Shown: positions 18,988 to 27,215 of the stretch, one piece after another
How the letters are laid out: each line of letters begins with the position of its first letter
Position numbering within the stretch: position 1 is the first letter of the stretch
Assembly (NCBI GenBank): GCA_024235915.1
Contig: JACKLO010000007.1
Coordinates: forward strand, 248,001-312,000
DNA: 64,000 bases
Direction: 5' to 3'
Source: Burkholderiaceae bacterium
Lineage (GTDB): Bacteria; Pseudomonadota; Gammaproteobacteria; Burkholderiales; Burkholderiaceae_C
The notes under the pieces: generated by a model
The model's input: only the letters and a program-made list of their open reading frames with translations
Told to the model about the DNA's origin: nothing
The model's database searches: none
Program-made: the position numbers and the translations under genes

Positions 18988-19884
18988 ATGGACGCCCTGT
19001 ACCAATCCACCCTGCATTCCCTGCCCCTGGTCGGCCGCGGAAAGGTCCGCGAGAACTACGCCGTCGGCACGGACCGCCTGCTGATGGTGGCCAGCGACCG
19101 CATCTCCGCCTTCGACGTGGTGATGGGCGAGCCGATCCCCGGCAAGGGCGCGCTGCTGACGCGCATGGCGCTGTTCTGGTTTGACAAGCTGGGCCACGTG
19201 GTGCCCAACCACCTGACCGGCGATGCGCCGGAGAGCGTGGTCGCACCCGACGAGGTGGCCCAGGTGCGGGGCCGCGCGATGCTGGTCAAGCGCCTGCAGC
19301 CCCTGCCCATCGAGGCCGTGGTGCGCGGCTACCTGGCTGGCAGCGGCTGGAAGGAGTACCAGGACAGCGGCACCGTCTGTGGCGTGGCGCTGCCGCCAGG
19401 CCTGAAGCTGGCGTCGAAGCTGCCGCAGCCCATCTTCACGCCGGCCACCAAGGCCGAGATGGGTGAACACGACGAGAACATCAGCTTCGAGCAGGCTGCC
19501 GCGATCATCGGCGCCGAGCGTGCGGCCGAGGTGCGCGACGTGGCCATCCGCCTGTACACCGAGGCCGCCGCCTACGCGCTGACGAAAGGCATCGTCATCG
19601 CCGACACCAAGTTCGAGTTCGGCCTGGACGAACACGGCACGCTGACGCTGATGGACGAGGTGCTGACGCCGGACTCGTCGCGCTTCTGGCCTGCCGACAG
19701 CGTGCGCGAGGGCGAGAACCCGCCCAGCTTCGACAAGCAGTACCTGCGCGACTGGCTGGAGCAGGCGCAGGTGGAGGGCCAACCCTGGCCCAAGCGTGCG
19801 CCGGCGCCGCCGCTGCCGGTTGCGGTGGCTGCGGCCACGGGCGAGCGCTACGCCACCGCCGCCAAACTGCTCACCGGCGCCTGA
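18988..19884 (+). CDS. purC: phosphoribosylaminoimidazole-succinocarboxamide synthase (SAICAR synthase)
   Basis: This 298-residue enzyme joins aspartate to CAIR with ATP in de novo purine synthesis. Landmarks are GKVRENYAVG at the start, ASDRISAFDVVM, EAVVRGYLAGSGWKEY, and IADTKFEFG followed by DEVLTPDSSRFW. The length is that of the bacterial single-domain enzyme (the longer type of about 295 residues). It is divergent from the helicase gene and convergent with the Anbu gene. Confidence 0.97.
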   Translation: MDALYQSTLHSLPLVGRGKVRENYAVGTDRLLMVASDRISAFDVVMGEPIPGKGALLTRMALFWFDKLGHVVPNHLTGDAPESVVAPDEVAQVRGRAMLVKRLQPLPIEAVVRGYLAGSGWKEYQDSGTVCGVALPPGLKLASKLPQPIFTPATKAEMGEHDENISFEQAAAIIGAERAAEVRDVAIRLYTEAAAYALTKGIVIADTKFEFGLDEHGTLTLMDEVLTPDSSRFWPADSVREGENPPSFDKQYLRDWLEQAQVEGQPWPKRAPAPPLPVAVAAATGERYATAAKLLTGA

Positions 19885-19902
19885 CGGCCCGAGGGTGTGA
19901 AT

Positions 19903-19933
19903 CGCCCAACCGCGCGTCCTGGCGCGGCGGGCG
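19903..19933. terminator. stem-loop between convergent purC and the Anbu gene
   Basis: A long hairpin with a small bulge (CGCCC-aa-CCGCGC, loop GTCCTG, GCGCGG-c-GGGCG) fills the gap between the two convergent stop codons. It has no U tract on either side, so a terminator role is only suggested by its position. Confidence 0.4.
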
Positions 19934-19939
19934 ACGGCG

Positions 19940-20764
19940 TCAGATCGCCTTTTCCGACGCGTTGGTGATCTTGCGCAGCGGCGCGTAGCGCTCGCTGTCC
20001 ACCAGCAGCGGGTGCGTGGGCTCGGTGTCGCCCAGCGGGTCGTCGATGCTCAGGAACACCTCGCGCAGCCGTTGGCCCCAGGTGTTGTGAATCATCTGGT
20101 AGTACGGGTTCTGCTCGTCGATGCACACGTGTTCCTGGCTCGCGAAGCTGCCCTCGCGGTAGACCAGCAGGTCCAGCGGCAGGCCCACGGAAAGATTCGA
20201 CTTCAGCGTGCTGTCCATCGACACCAGCGCGCACTTGGCCGCTGTGTTCAGGCGTGACTTGGGCGTGATCATGCGGTCGAGCACCGGCTTGCCGTACTTG
20301 CTCTCGCCGACCTGGAAGTAGCAGGTCTCCTGCGTGGCCTCGATGAAGTTGCCGGCCGAATAGACCTGGAACAGGCGCATCGCCTCGCCCTTGACCTGGC
20401 CGCCGAAGATGGCCGACATGTTGAAGTCCACGCCGGCGGCCTTCAGCGACGGCCCGTCCTGCTCATACACACGGCGGATGGCGCTGCCCAGCACGCGCGT
20501 GGCGTCGAACATCGACGGCGCGTTCCAGATCGTCAGCGGCTCCTCGTGCGGGCCGCGGTCCACCTTCTCCACCTGCAGGATCTCGCGCACGCTCTGGCTG
20601 ATGCTCAGGTTGCCCGCCGACAGCAGCACCATGAAGCGCTCGCCCGGCACCTCGTAGATCATCATCTTGCGAAAGGTACTGATCTGGTCGATGCCGGCGT
20701 TGGTGCGCGAGTCCGACAGGAAGACGAGTCCGGCGTCCAGCTTGATGCCGACACAGTAGGTCAT
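19940..20764 (-). CDS. proteasome-like peptidase of the Anbu/BPH class
   Basis: This 274-residue protein has the Ntn-hydrolase fold of bacterial proteasome homologues called Anbu. It starts MTYCVGIKLDAG, so removal of Met would expose T2 as N-terminal nucleophile, and SDSRTNAG and FRKM follow as in that family. It is longer than HslV (about 180 residues). Its start overlaps the mutS stop as ATGA. The genes that usually accompany Anbu (ATP-grasp, alpha-E and transglutaminase-like proteins) are absent here. Substrate and partner ATPase, if any, are unknown. Confidence 0.88.
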   Translation of the reverse strand: MTYCVGIKLDAGLVFLSDSRTNAGIDQISTFRKMMIYEVPGERFMVLLSAGNLSISQSVREILQVEKVDRGPHEEPLTIWNAPSMFDATRVLGSAIRRVYEQDGPSLKAAGVDFNMSAIFGGQVKGEAMRLFQVYSAGNFIEATQETCYFQVGESKYGKPVLDRMITPKSRLNTAAKCALVSMDSTLKSNLSVGLPLDLLVYREGSFASQEHVCIDEQNPYYQMIHNTWGQRLREVFLSIDDPLGDTEPTHPLLVDSERYAPLRKITNASEKAI

Positions 20765-23415
20765 GGGGCTGCTTTCCTAAGCTTCTTCAAGCGGTACAGC
20801 GCATCCAGCGCCTCTCGCGGGCTGAGCGTATCAGGGTCGAGCGCATCGACGGCCAGGTCGAGCGCGGAAGGCTCCGCGGCCGGCGCGGCCGGCGGCGGGG
20901 CGAACAGGTCCACCTGCGCCTGCTGCGCGCTGCTGCTGGATTCCAGCGCCTCCAGCGCCGCGCGCGCCTGGCGGATCAGTGGCGCCGGCATACCGGCCAG
21001 GCGCGCCACCTGCACGCCGTAACTGCGGCTGGCCGGGCCGGGCTCGATCTGGTGCAGGAAGACGATGCCGTCGCCGCGATCCCCGCCGGCCCCGGCCGCC
21101 TCGGCCGCGCTGACGTGCACGTTCATCGCCCCCGCGTGCTTCTCCGGGAAGGCCGTGAGCTCGAAGTAGTGGGTGGCGAACAGCGAGAAGGCCTTGTTGC
21201 GGTCGTGCAGGTGGCTGGCGATGGCGCCGGCCAGTGCCAGGCCGTCGAAGGTGCTGGTGCCGCGGCCGATCTCGTCCATCAGCACCAGACTGTGTTCGGT
21301 GGCGGCATGCACGATGGCCGCGGCCTCGGTCATCTCCAGCATGAAGGTGGACTGCGCATTGGCCAGATCGTCGGCGGCGCCGATGCGCGTGTGGATGGCG
21401 TCGATGGGCCCCAGCCGGCAGGCGCTGGCCGGCACGCAGCTGCCCACCGCGGCCAGCAGCACGATCAGCGCCACTTGCCGCATGTAGGTGCTCTTGCCAC
21501 CCATGTTGGGGCCGGTGATCACCAGCATGCGAGTCTTCGCATCCAGCCGGCAGTGGTTGGCGATGAAGCTGCCGCCGCCCGTTTCCGCCAGGCGGGCTTC
21601 GACCACCGGGTGGCGGCCATCGTCGATCTGCAGGCAGGGGTAGGGCACGAACTCCGGCCGGCACCAGCGTAGCGTGGCGGCGCGTTCGGCCAGGCAACCC
21701 AAGGCGTCCAGGCTGGCCAGCGCCCGCGCCAGCGCACCGAGCTCGCCCAGGTGGGCCTGCAACGCGTCGACCAGGTTCTCGTACAGCCACTTCTCGCGCG
21801 CCAGCGAGCGTTCCTGCGCCGACAGCGCCTTGTCCTCGAAGGCCTTGAGCTCCGGCGTGATGTAGCGCTCGGCGTTCTTCATCGTCTGCCGGCGCTGGTA
21901 GTCGGCCGGCACCTTGCCCAGGTTGGACGCGGTGACCTCGATGTAGAAACCGTGCACCTTGTTGAACATCACCCGCAGGTTCGCGATGCCGCTGCGCGCA
22001 CGTTCACGGGCCTCCAGTTCCAGCAGGAAGGCGTCGCAGTTGGCGCCGATGGCGCGCAGTTCGTCGAGCTCCGCGTCCACCCCCTCGGCGATCACACCGC
22101 CGTCGCGCAGCAGCACCGCCGGTTCGGCGGCCAGGGCCTGCAGCAGTTCGCCGATGCCGGCGTCGGGCGTCAGCGCGCCGTGCAGCACGTCGAGCAAGGG
22201 CGTACCCTGGGGCGCCGATGCACGCAGGGCCGGCAGGGCGGCCAGTGTGTCGCGCAGGCCGGTGAGTTCACGCGGGCGCACCGATCGCAGCGCGATGCGG
22301 GCGGTGATGCGCTCCACGTCGCTGACGCTGGCCAGTGCCTCGCGCAGCGCCTCGAAGCCGGCGCTGTGCAGCGCGCCGATGGCGTCCAGGCGCTCGCCGG
22401 CCGTGCGCCGTTCCCGCAGCGGTTGCGTCAGCCATTGGCGCAGGGTGCGGCTGCCCATGCCGGTCTTGCAGGTGTCCAGCAGCGACAGCAGCGTCGGCGC
22501 GTCCTCGCCGCGCAGCGTCTGCACGATCTCCAGGTTGCGCAGCGTGGCCGGCGGCAGGTCCACCAGGTCGGTGGCGCGCTGCACCTGCAGCGTGCGCACG
22601 TGCGCCAGTGCGCGGCCCTGTGTGTGTTCGGCAAAGCTCAGCAGTGCCGCGGCGGCGGCGTGGGCGGCGGGCAGGTCTTGCGCATTGAAGCCGGCCAGGC
22701 TCTGCACCTGCAGTTGGGCGCAGAGCTTCTTCAGACCCAGCGCTGATTCGAACTGCCAGGCTGGACGCGCAGTCCGCGCAGCGCTGATACCCGGCCAGGC
22801 CGGCGCCGTGCCGTCATGCAGGATCTCCGCCGGCGCCAGCCGCGCCAGCCAGCCTGCCAGTTCGTCGTCGTCGCATTCGCTCAGGCCCAGGCGCCCGCTG
22901 GACAGGCCCAGCCAGGCCAGGCCCCAGACAAAACCACCGGGTTGGCCGCCCCGCGGTTCCGCACGTGCGCGGTGCAATGCCAGCAGCAGCGTGTCGGCGC
23001 GGTCGGCCAGCAGTTCGGTGTCGGTGACGGTGCCGGGCGTCACCACCCGCACCACCTTGCGCTCCACCGGCCCCTTGGCCGTCGCGACATCACCCACCTG
23101 CTCGGCGATGGCCACCGCTTCGCCCATCTTGATGAGCCGCGCCAGGTAGTTCTCCAGCGCATGCACCGGCACGCCGGCCATCACCACCGGCTCACCGGCG
23201 CTCTGGCCGCGGGTGGTCAGCGTGATGTCCAGCAGCCGGTGGGCGCGCCGGGCGTCGGCGTAGAACAGCTCGTAGAAGTCGCCCATGCGGTAGAGCACCA
23301 GGGCGTCGGGGTGCTCGGCCTTGATGCGCAGGTACTGCTGCATCATGGGCGTGTGGGCCGACAGATCGGGCGGATCTGCCGGGCTGGGCATCGATGGCGG
23401 CGCGGTCTGGGGCAT
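20761..23415 (-). CDS. mutS: DNA mismatch repair protein MutS
   Basis: This 884-residue ATPase recognises mismatches and starts methyl-directed repair with MutL. The N-terminal mismatch-binding part has MGDFYELF (the Phe-x-Glu wedge). The C-terminal ATPase shows GPNMGGKSTYMRQ (Walker A), the signature near TRIGAADDLANAQSTFMLEM, and LVLMDEIGRGTSTFDG (Walker B). The length is normal. The ATG at 23415 is first in frame; a second ATG eight codons later is possible. Its 3' end overlaps the Anbu gene by four bases. Confidence 0.97.
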   Translation of the reverse strand: MPQTAPPSMPSPADPPDLSAHTPMMQQYLRIKAEHPDALVLYRMGDFYELFYADARRAHRLLDITLTTRGQSAGEPVVMAGVPVHALENYLARLIKMGEAVAIAEQVGDVATAKGPVERKVVRVVTPGTVTDTELLADRADTLLLALHRARAEPRGGQPGGFVWGLAWLGLSSGRLGLSECDDDELAGWLARLAPAEILHDGTAPAWPGISAARTARPAWQFESALGLKKLCAQLQVQSLAGFNAQDLPAAHAAAAALLSFAEHTQGRALAHVRTLQVQRATDLVDLPPATLRNLEIVQTLRGEDAPTLLSLLDTCKTGMGSRTLRQWLTQPLRERRTAGERLDAIGALHSAGFEALREALASVSDVERITARIALRSVRPRELTGLRDTLAALPALRASAPQGTPLLDVLHGALTPDAGIGELLQALAAEPAVLLRDGGVIAEGVDAELDELRAIGANCDAFLLELEARERARSGIANLRVMFNKVHGFYIEVTASNLGKVPADYQRRQTMKNAERYITPELKAFEDKALSAQERSLAREKWLYENLVDALQAHLGELGALARALASLDALGCLAERAATLRWCRPEFVPYPCLQIDDGRHPVVEARLAETGGGSFIANHCRLDAKTRMLVITGPNMGGKSTYMRQVALIVLLAAVGSCVPASACRLGPIDAIHTRIGAADDLANAQSTFMLEMTEAAAIVHAATEHSLVLMDEIGRGTSTFDGLALAGAIASHLHDRNKAFSLFATHYFELTAFPEKHAGAMNVHVSAAEAAGAGGDRGDGIVFLHQIEPGPASRSYGVQVARLAGMPAPLIRQARAALEALESSSSAQQAQVDLFAPPPAAPAAEPSALDLAVDALDPDTLSPREALDALYRLKKLRKAAP

Positions 23416-23428
23416 CAGGGCCGCGATG

Positions 23429-24109
23429 TTAGGGGAGGGCGTCGCGGTCTCCTCGCAGGGGCGACGACAGGTCTTCGTGCTGCGCGGACAGCACGGCCTG
23501 GACCCGCTCGCGCAGGGCCGGCACCACCTCGTGCTCGAACCAGGGGTTGGCCTTCAGCCAGCGGTTGTTGCGCGGGCTGGGATGCGGCAGCGGCAGGATC
23601 CGCGGGAAGCGGCTGCGCCAGGCCTGCACGGCGCTGGTGACGCCTTGCGTGGCCAGGCCAGGCAGGTGCCAGTCCAGGGCGTAACGGCCGATGACCAGCG
23701 TCAACGCCACCTGGGGCAGGTGCTGGAGCAGCCGGGCCCGCCAGTTTGGGGCGCATTCTGGCCGCGGCGGCAGGTCGCCGGCGCGACCGCTGCCCGGGAA
23801 GCACAGGCCCATCGGGAGGATGGCCACCTGCCGTGGATCGTGGAAGGCCGCGCGTTCCATGCCCATCCAGTGCCGCAGGCGGTCGCCGCTGGCGTCGTCG
23901 AAGGGGATCCCGGAAGCGTGCACCCTGCGTCCTGGCGCCTGGCCTGCCACCAGGATGCGTGCGCGGACATCGGCCTGCAGAACCGGCCGCGGCCCCAGGG
24001 GCAGGTTGCCCGCACAAAGGGTGCAGGCGCGGACGTCCGCGAGCAGCGCCTCCAGCCCCGTCATCGTGGAGGCAGGCGCGTCCTGGGGAAGGCGACGCGG
24101 CGTGGCCAT
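23429..24109 (-). CDS. uracil-DNA glycosylase family protein
   Basis: This 226-residue protein has the family 4/5-like uracil-DNA glycosylase layout: an N-terminal RACTLCAG with two Cys, the GQAPG motif (VAGQAPGRRVHASG), and the C-terminal LPHPSPRNN motif near residue 190. The ATG at 24109 is chosen over a much longer open frame that overlaps the LysR gene. A stand-alone repair role next to mutS (13 bases downstream of this gene's stop) is attractive but unproven; many members of this branch have no tested activity. Confidence 0.82.
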   Translation of the reverse strand: MATPRRLPQDAPASTMTGLEALLADVRACTLCAGNLPLGPRPVLQADVRARILVAGQAPGRRVHASGIPFDDASGDRLRHWMGMERAAFHDPRQVAILPMGLCFPGSGRAGDLPPRPECAPNWRARLLQHLPQVALTLVIGRYALDWHLPGLATQGVTSAVQAWRSRFPRILPLPHPSPRNNRWLKANPWFEHEVVPALRERVQAVLSAQHEDLSSPLRGDRDALP

Positions 24110-24257
24110 CACGGCATTGTCCTGGCCCCAGGAACCCCGGCAGGCATGGACATCCCTGCACGGACATGATTGACGCACGGGGCGCAGGGCTGGGCCACGG
24201 CCGGGTCGAGTGGGCTGACCCGCGGTGGCTGACGGCGGCGTCCGACGCGACCCGTCG

Positions 24258-25172
24258 TCATCCCGCTTGCCCGAACAGCGTGAACACGGTGTCACGCAGC
24301 CATCGATTGCTGTCGGACCGATGCAGGCGGGCGTGCCAGAAGGCGTTGATCTCGACCTCCGGCAGCTTCACGGGCAGGGGGCGGGCCACCAGACCGAAGG
24401 GGGTTGCCAGTTCGGCCGCCAGGCGTTCCGGCACGGTGGCCACGAGTTCACTGCGTTGCAGCAGGTGTCCGACACTGACGAAGTGCGGCACGGTCAAGCG
24501 CACGCGGCGGAGAACACCTGCGCGCTGCAACAGGGTGTCCACCTGGCCATGGCCCGTGCCGGCCGCCACCACCACCAGGTGTTCCGCGGCCCGATAGCCC
24601 GCCAGGCCAGGTCGCGGCACGTCCAGCGCGTGCCCTTGGCGGCACAGAAGCACATGGCGCTGGCGGAACAGCCGCCGCTGGTGGAAACCGGCCTGCAGCT
24701 GCGGCAGCAGGCCGATGGCGAGGTCCACGCGACCCTGCGCCAGCTCTTCGGCCAGGTCGACCGCGGTGTTGCGCACCGTGCTCAGTGAAACGCCGGGCGC
24801 CACTTCACGCAGGTGTTGCAACAGGCGTGGAAGGAAAACGATCTCCCCGATGTCGGTCATGCCGACGGTGAAGGCGAGGTGGGCCGTGGCCGGGTCGAAG
24901 CCCGGGGCCGGTGCCAACGCGCCGTGGATCAGGGCCAGCCCGGCGCCCACCGGCGCAGCCAGCCGCTCGGCCAGTGGGGTGGGCACCATGCCCGCAGGGG
25001 TGGGCACGAAAAGTTCGTCGCCGAAGTGGCGGCGCAGGCGCGCCAGCGCATTGCTGACGGCAGGCTGGGTCAGGCCCAGCTTGTGGGCCACGCGCGAGAC
25101 CCGGCGCTCCAGCATCAGCTCGTGAAGCAGTGCGAGCTGGTTGAGGTCGATGTTCGAGCGCCGGTTTCTCAT
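24258..25172 (-). CDS. LysR-family regulator (NahR/NagR-like)
   Basis: This 304-residue regulator has an N-terminal winged helix-turn-helix (about residues 5-62, RVSRVAHKLGLTQPAVSNALARLR) and a periplasmic-binding-like effector domain. The N-terminus RRSNIDLNQLALLHELMLER resembles NahR, NagR and LinR, which sense salicylate-type aromatic compounds. It is divergent from the Rieske oxygenase gene, 95 bases away, so it probably activates it. The ATG at 25172 is preferred over a TTG nine bases upstream. Confidence 0.88.
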   Translation of the reverse strand: MRNRRSNIDLNQLALLHELMLERRVSRVAHKLGLTQPAVSNALARLRRHFGDELFVPTPAGMVPTPLAERLAAPVGAGLALIHGALAPAPGFDPATAHLAFTVGMTDIGEIVFLPRLLQHLREVAPGVSLSTVRNTAVDLAEELAQGRVDLAIGLLPQLQAGFHQRRLFRQRHVLLCRQGHALDVPRPGLAGYRAAEHLVVVAAGTGHGQVDTLLQRAGVLRRVRLTVPHFVSVGHLLQRSELVATVPERLAAELATPFGLVARPLPVKLPEVEINAFWHARLHRSDSNRWLRDTVFTLFGQAG

Positions 25173-25179
25173 CACTGGC

Positions 25180-25204
25180 AATGATGCTGGATATTCAAAT
25201 CATT
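25180..25204. promoter_or_regulatory. putative LysR binding dyad
   Basis: An inverted repeat AATGAT - 13 bases - ATCATT sits in a short AT-rich island between the divergent LysR and oxygenase genes. LysR proteins bind interrupted dyads of this kind, and the surrounding DNA is otherwise GC-rich. Assignment to this regulator is inferred from position. Confidence 0.42.
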
Positions 25205-25267
25205 ACATTGCCTGATTGGCGCCCGCGCTGGATGATCCGCGCAGGATCAACGCCACACCCGGCCCCG

Positions 25268-26566
25268 ATGAGCGCAACCACCGCCCCTGAACCGCTGGCC
25301 TGGGCCGACGACGGCACCCACCGCATCCCGTTCGCCGCCTACACCGACGAGGCCATCTACCGCCGCGAGCTGGAGCGCTTCTTCTACCGCGGCCACTGGT
25401 GCTACGTGGGCCTGGAAGCCGAGGTGCCGAAGCCGGGCGACTTCAAGCGCACGGCGATCGGCGAGCGTTCGGTGATCCTGGTGCGCGATGCGCAGGGCGG
25501 CTTGAACGTGCTGGAAAACGTCTGCGCCCACCGCGGCATGCGCTTCTGCCGTGAACGCCACGGCAACCGCAAGAACTTCGTCTGCCCGTACCACCAATGG
25601 GGCTACTCGCTGAAGGGCGAGCTGCAGGGCGTGCCGTTCCGGCGCGGACTGCGCCAGCCCGACGGCACGGTGCACGGTGGCATGCCGGCGGATTTCGACA
25701 CCGCCGAGCACAGCCTGAACCGGCTGCAGGTGGCGGTGCGCGGCGGCGTCGTGTTCGCGTCCTTCGACCCCGCCGTGGAGCCCTTCGAGGACTACCTGGG
25801 CCCGGAGATCCTGGGCTGGTTCGACCGCCTCTTCAACGGCCGCGAACTGGTGCTGCTGGGCACCAACCGCCAGCGCATCCCGGGCAACTGGAAGCTGATG
25901 CAGGAGAACATCAAGGACCCCTACCACCCGGGCCTGCTGCACACCTGGTTCGTCACCTTCGGTCTCTGGCGGGCCGACAACCAGTCGCGCCTGCGCATGG
26001 ACGCGCGACACCGGCACGCGGCCATGATCTCATCCCGCGGCAATGCCGGCAAGGCGTCGGAGGTGTCCAACGTCTCCAGCTTCAAGGCCAACATGCAGTT
26101 GCACGACGCCAGCTTCCTGGACATCGTGCCGGAGCCCTGGTGGGGCGGGCCGAACGCGCCCGATATGCCCGACGGCGCACCGGTGCCCACCGCCGTGATG
26201 ACCACCATCTTCCCCAGCGTGATCCTGCAGCAGCAGGTCAACAGCGTGTCCACGCGCCACATCCAACCGCGCGGGCCGGGGGAATTCGACTTCGTCTGGA
26301 CGCACTTCGGCTTCGCCGACGACGACGAGGCGATGACGCAGCGCCGGCTGCGCCAGGCCAACCTGTTCGGCCCGGCGGGTTTTGTCTCGGCCGACGATGG
26401 CGAGGTCATCGAGTTCTCGCAGCAGGCCTTCGCTGCCACGCCGGGCGGCGAGGCGCTGGCCGAGCTGGGTGGGCGCGACGTGGGCGACACCGAGCACATG
26501 CTGACCGAGACCCTCATCCGCGGCATGTACCGCTACTGGCGCGACGTGATGGAGGCGCCGGAATGA
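25268..26566 (+). CDS. Rieske non-heme iron oxygenase large subunit (salicylate 5-hydroxylase NagG-like)
   Basis: This 432-residue oxygenase alpha subunit hydroxylates an aromatic acid with electrons from a ferredoxin. The Rieske [2Fe-2S] ligands are C86/H88 (CAHRG) and C106/H109 (CPYHQWGYS). The mononuclear iron site includes H220 and H225 in DPYHPGLLH. The LQGVPFRRG and GGVVFASFD segments are like NagG and anthranilate oxygenases. The start at 25268 is the ATG nearest the conserved N-terminus; one at 25232 is possible. Its end overlaps a mini-ORF, not the small subunit. No ferredoxin or reductase gene is adjacent. The exact substrate is inferred. Confidence 0.85.
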   Translation: MSATTAPEPLAWADDGTHRIPFAAYTDEAIYRRELERFFYRGHWCYVGLEAEVPKPGDFKRTAIGERSVILVRDAQGGLNVLENVCAHRGMRFCRERHGNRKNFVCPYHQWGYSLKGELQGVPFRRGLRQPDGTVHGGMPADFDTAEHSLNRLQVAVRGGVVFASFDPAVEPFEDYLGPEILGWFDRLFNGRELVLLGTNRQRIPGNWKLMQENIKDPYHPGLLHTWFVTFGLWRADNQSRLRMDARHRHAAMISSRGNAGKASEVSNVSSFKANMQLHDASFLDIVPEPWWGGPNAPDMPDGAPVPTAVMTTIFPSVILQQQVNSVSTRHIQPRGPGEFDFVWTHFGFADDDEAMTQRRLRQANLFGPAGFVSADDGEVIEFSQQAFAATPGGEALAELGGRDVGDTEHMLTETLIRGMYRYWRDVMEAPE

Positions 26567-26628
26567 GCGCGCCGGGCCGATCCCAAGCGCTCACCCCGGA
26601 GCCCTTCGAGGGCGGAGGTGTCGAATGA
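26563..26628 (+). CDS. mini-ORF 1, 21 residues, in tandem coupling module
   Basis: This open frame of 21 codons begins at an ATG overlapping the large-subunit stop (ATGA). It is preceded by GGAGG seven bases away, inside the end of the large-subunit gene. It encodes MSAPGRSQALTPEPFEGG plus three residues and ends in an ATGA that starts mini-ORF 2. It resembles no protein I know. Given the strong ribosome-binding site it is likely translated. Its role may lie in the act of translation and not in the peptide. Confidence 0.55.
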   Translation: MSAPGRSQALTPEPFEGGGVE

Positions 26629-26690
26629 ACACGCCGGGCCGATCCCAAGCGCTCAACCCGGAGCCCTTCAACGGCGGAGGCTTCCGATGA
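26625..26690 (+). CDS. mini-ORF 2, 21 residues, in tandem coupling module
   Basis: This second 21-codon frame encodes MNTPGRSQALNPEPFNGG plus three residues, so it is a diverged copy of mini-ORF 1. It has its own GGAGG at 26614-26618, six bases from the ATG. Its stop at 26688-26690 overlaps the start of the small-subunit gene as ATGA. Together with mini-ORF 1 it links the two oxygenase subunits by three consecutive stop/start overlaps. Peptide function is unknown. Confidence 0.55.
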   Translation: MNTPGRSQALNPEPFNGGGFR

Positions 26691-27172
26691 TCACGCCGCC
26701 TGTCGACTTCGCCACCTGGTGGGCCGTGCAGCAGCTCTACGCCGACTACGCGGCCGCGGTGGACAGCGGCCGGTGGGACCTGTGGCCCGGCTTCTTCACG
26801 GCCGATGCCGTCTACCGCCTGCAGCCGCGGGAGAACCACGAGCGCGGCTGGCCGCTGGCCACGCTGGCCTTCACCGGCCAGGGCATGCTGAAGGACCGCG
26901 TGCACGCCATCCAGGAGACGCTGTTCCACGACCCCTACTACCAGCGGCACGTGGTGGGCGCGCCAGTGCTGCGCGCGGTGCAGGGCGACGCGCTGCACTG
27001 CGAGGCGAACTACGCGGTCTTCCGCACCAAGCTGTCGGAGCCGAGCACGGTGTTCAACGTGGGGCGCTACCTGGACGTGATCGTGCCCACCGGCGACGGC
27101 CTGAAGTTCGCGCGCCGGGAATGCATCTACGACACCGAGCTGATCCCGAACTCCATCATCTATCCGATCTGA
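26687..27172 (+). CDS. aromatic-ring hydroxylase small subunit (NagH-like, NTF2 fold)
   Basis: This 161-residue protein is the beta subunit of the Rieske oxygenase, with the SnoaL/NTF2-type fold. The helix with QQLYADYAAAVDSGRWDLWPGFF and the C-terminal strand with RECIYDTELIPNSIIYPI match the ring-hydroxylating beta family. It forms an alpha3beta3 complex in known systems. The ATG at 26687 has a GGAGG six bases away and overlaps the stop of mini-ORF 2. It is the last gene of this cluster; a convergent hydrolase gene follows. Confidence 0.85.
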   Translation: MITPPVDFATWWAVQQLYADYAAAVDSGRWDLWPGFFTADAVYRLQPRENHERGWPLATLAFTGQGMLKDRVHAIQETLFHDPYYQRHVVGAPVLRAVQGDALHCEANYAVFRTKLSEPSTVFNVGRYLDVIVPTGDGLKFARRECIYDTELIPNSIIYPI

Positions 27173-27215
27173 CGCCGGCGCCTCAAGGGCGTCAGGCCGT
27201 CGCGCCGTCAGGCTG

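Larger units (their letters stand above)
26563..26698 (+). repeat. 62-base tandem repeat, two copies plus the start of a third
   Basis: Unit 1 is 26563-26624 and unit 2 is 26625-26686; they match at 53 of 62 positions. A third partial copy (26687-26698) forms the first codons of the small-subunit gene, with 11 of 12 positions matching unit 2. Each unit carries an ATG at its start and a GGAGG placed six bases before the next ATG. Because 62 is not a multiple of three, each copy reads in a new frame and closes with its own stop inside the next ATGA. Confidence 0.9.

Noticed and set aside
16019..19084. Very long open frame on the + strand opposite the hydrolase and RecQ-like genes
   Set aside because: It is low-complexity (Arg, Ala, Gly, His, Gln), matches no family, and lies opposite two well-supported genes. 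Long antisense frames are expected at this GC content.
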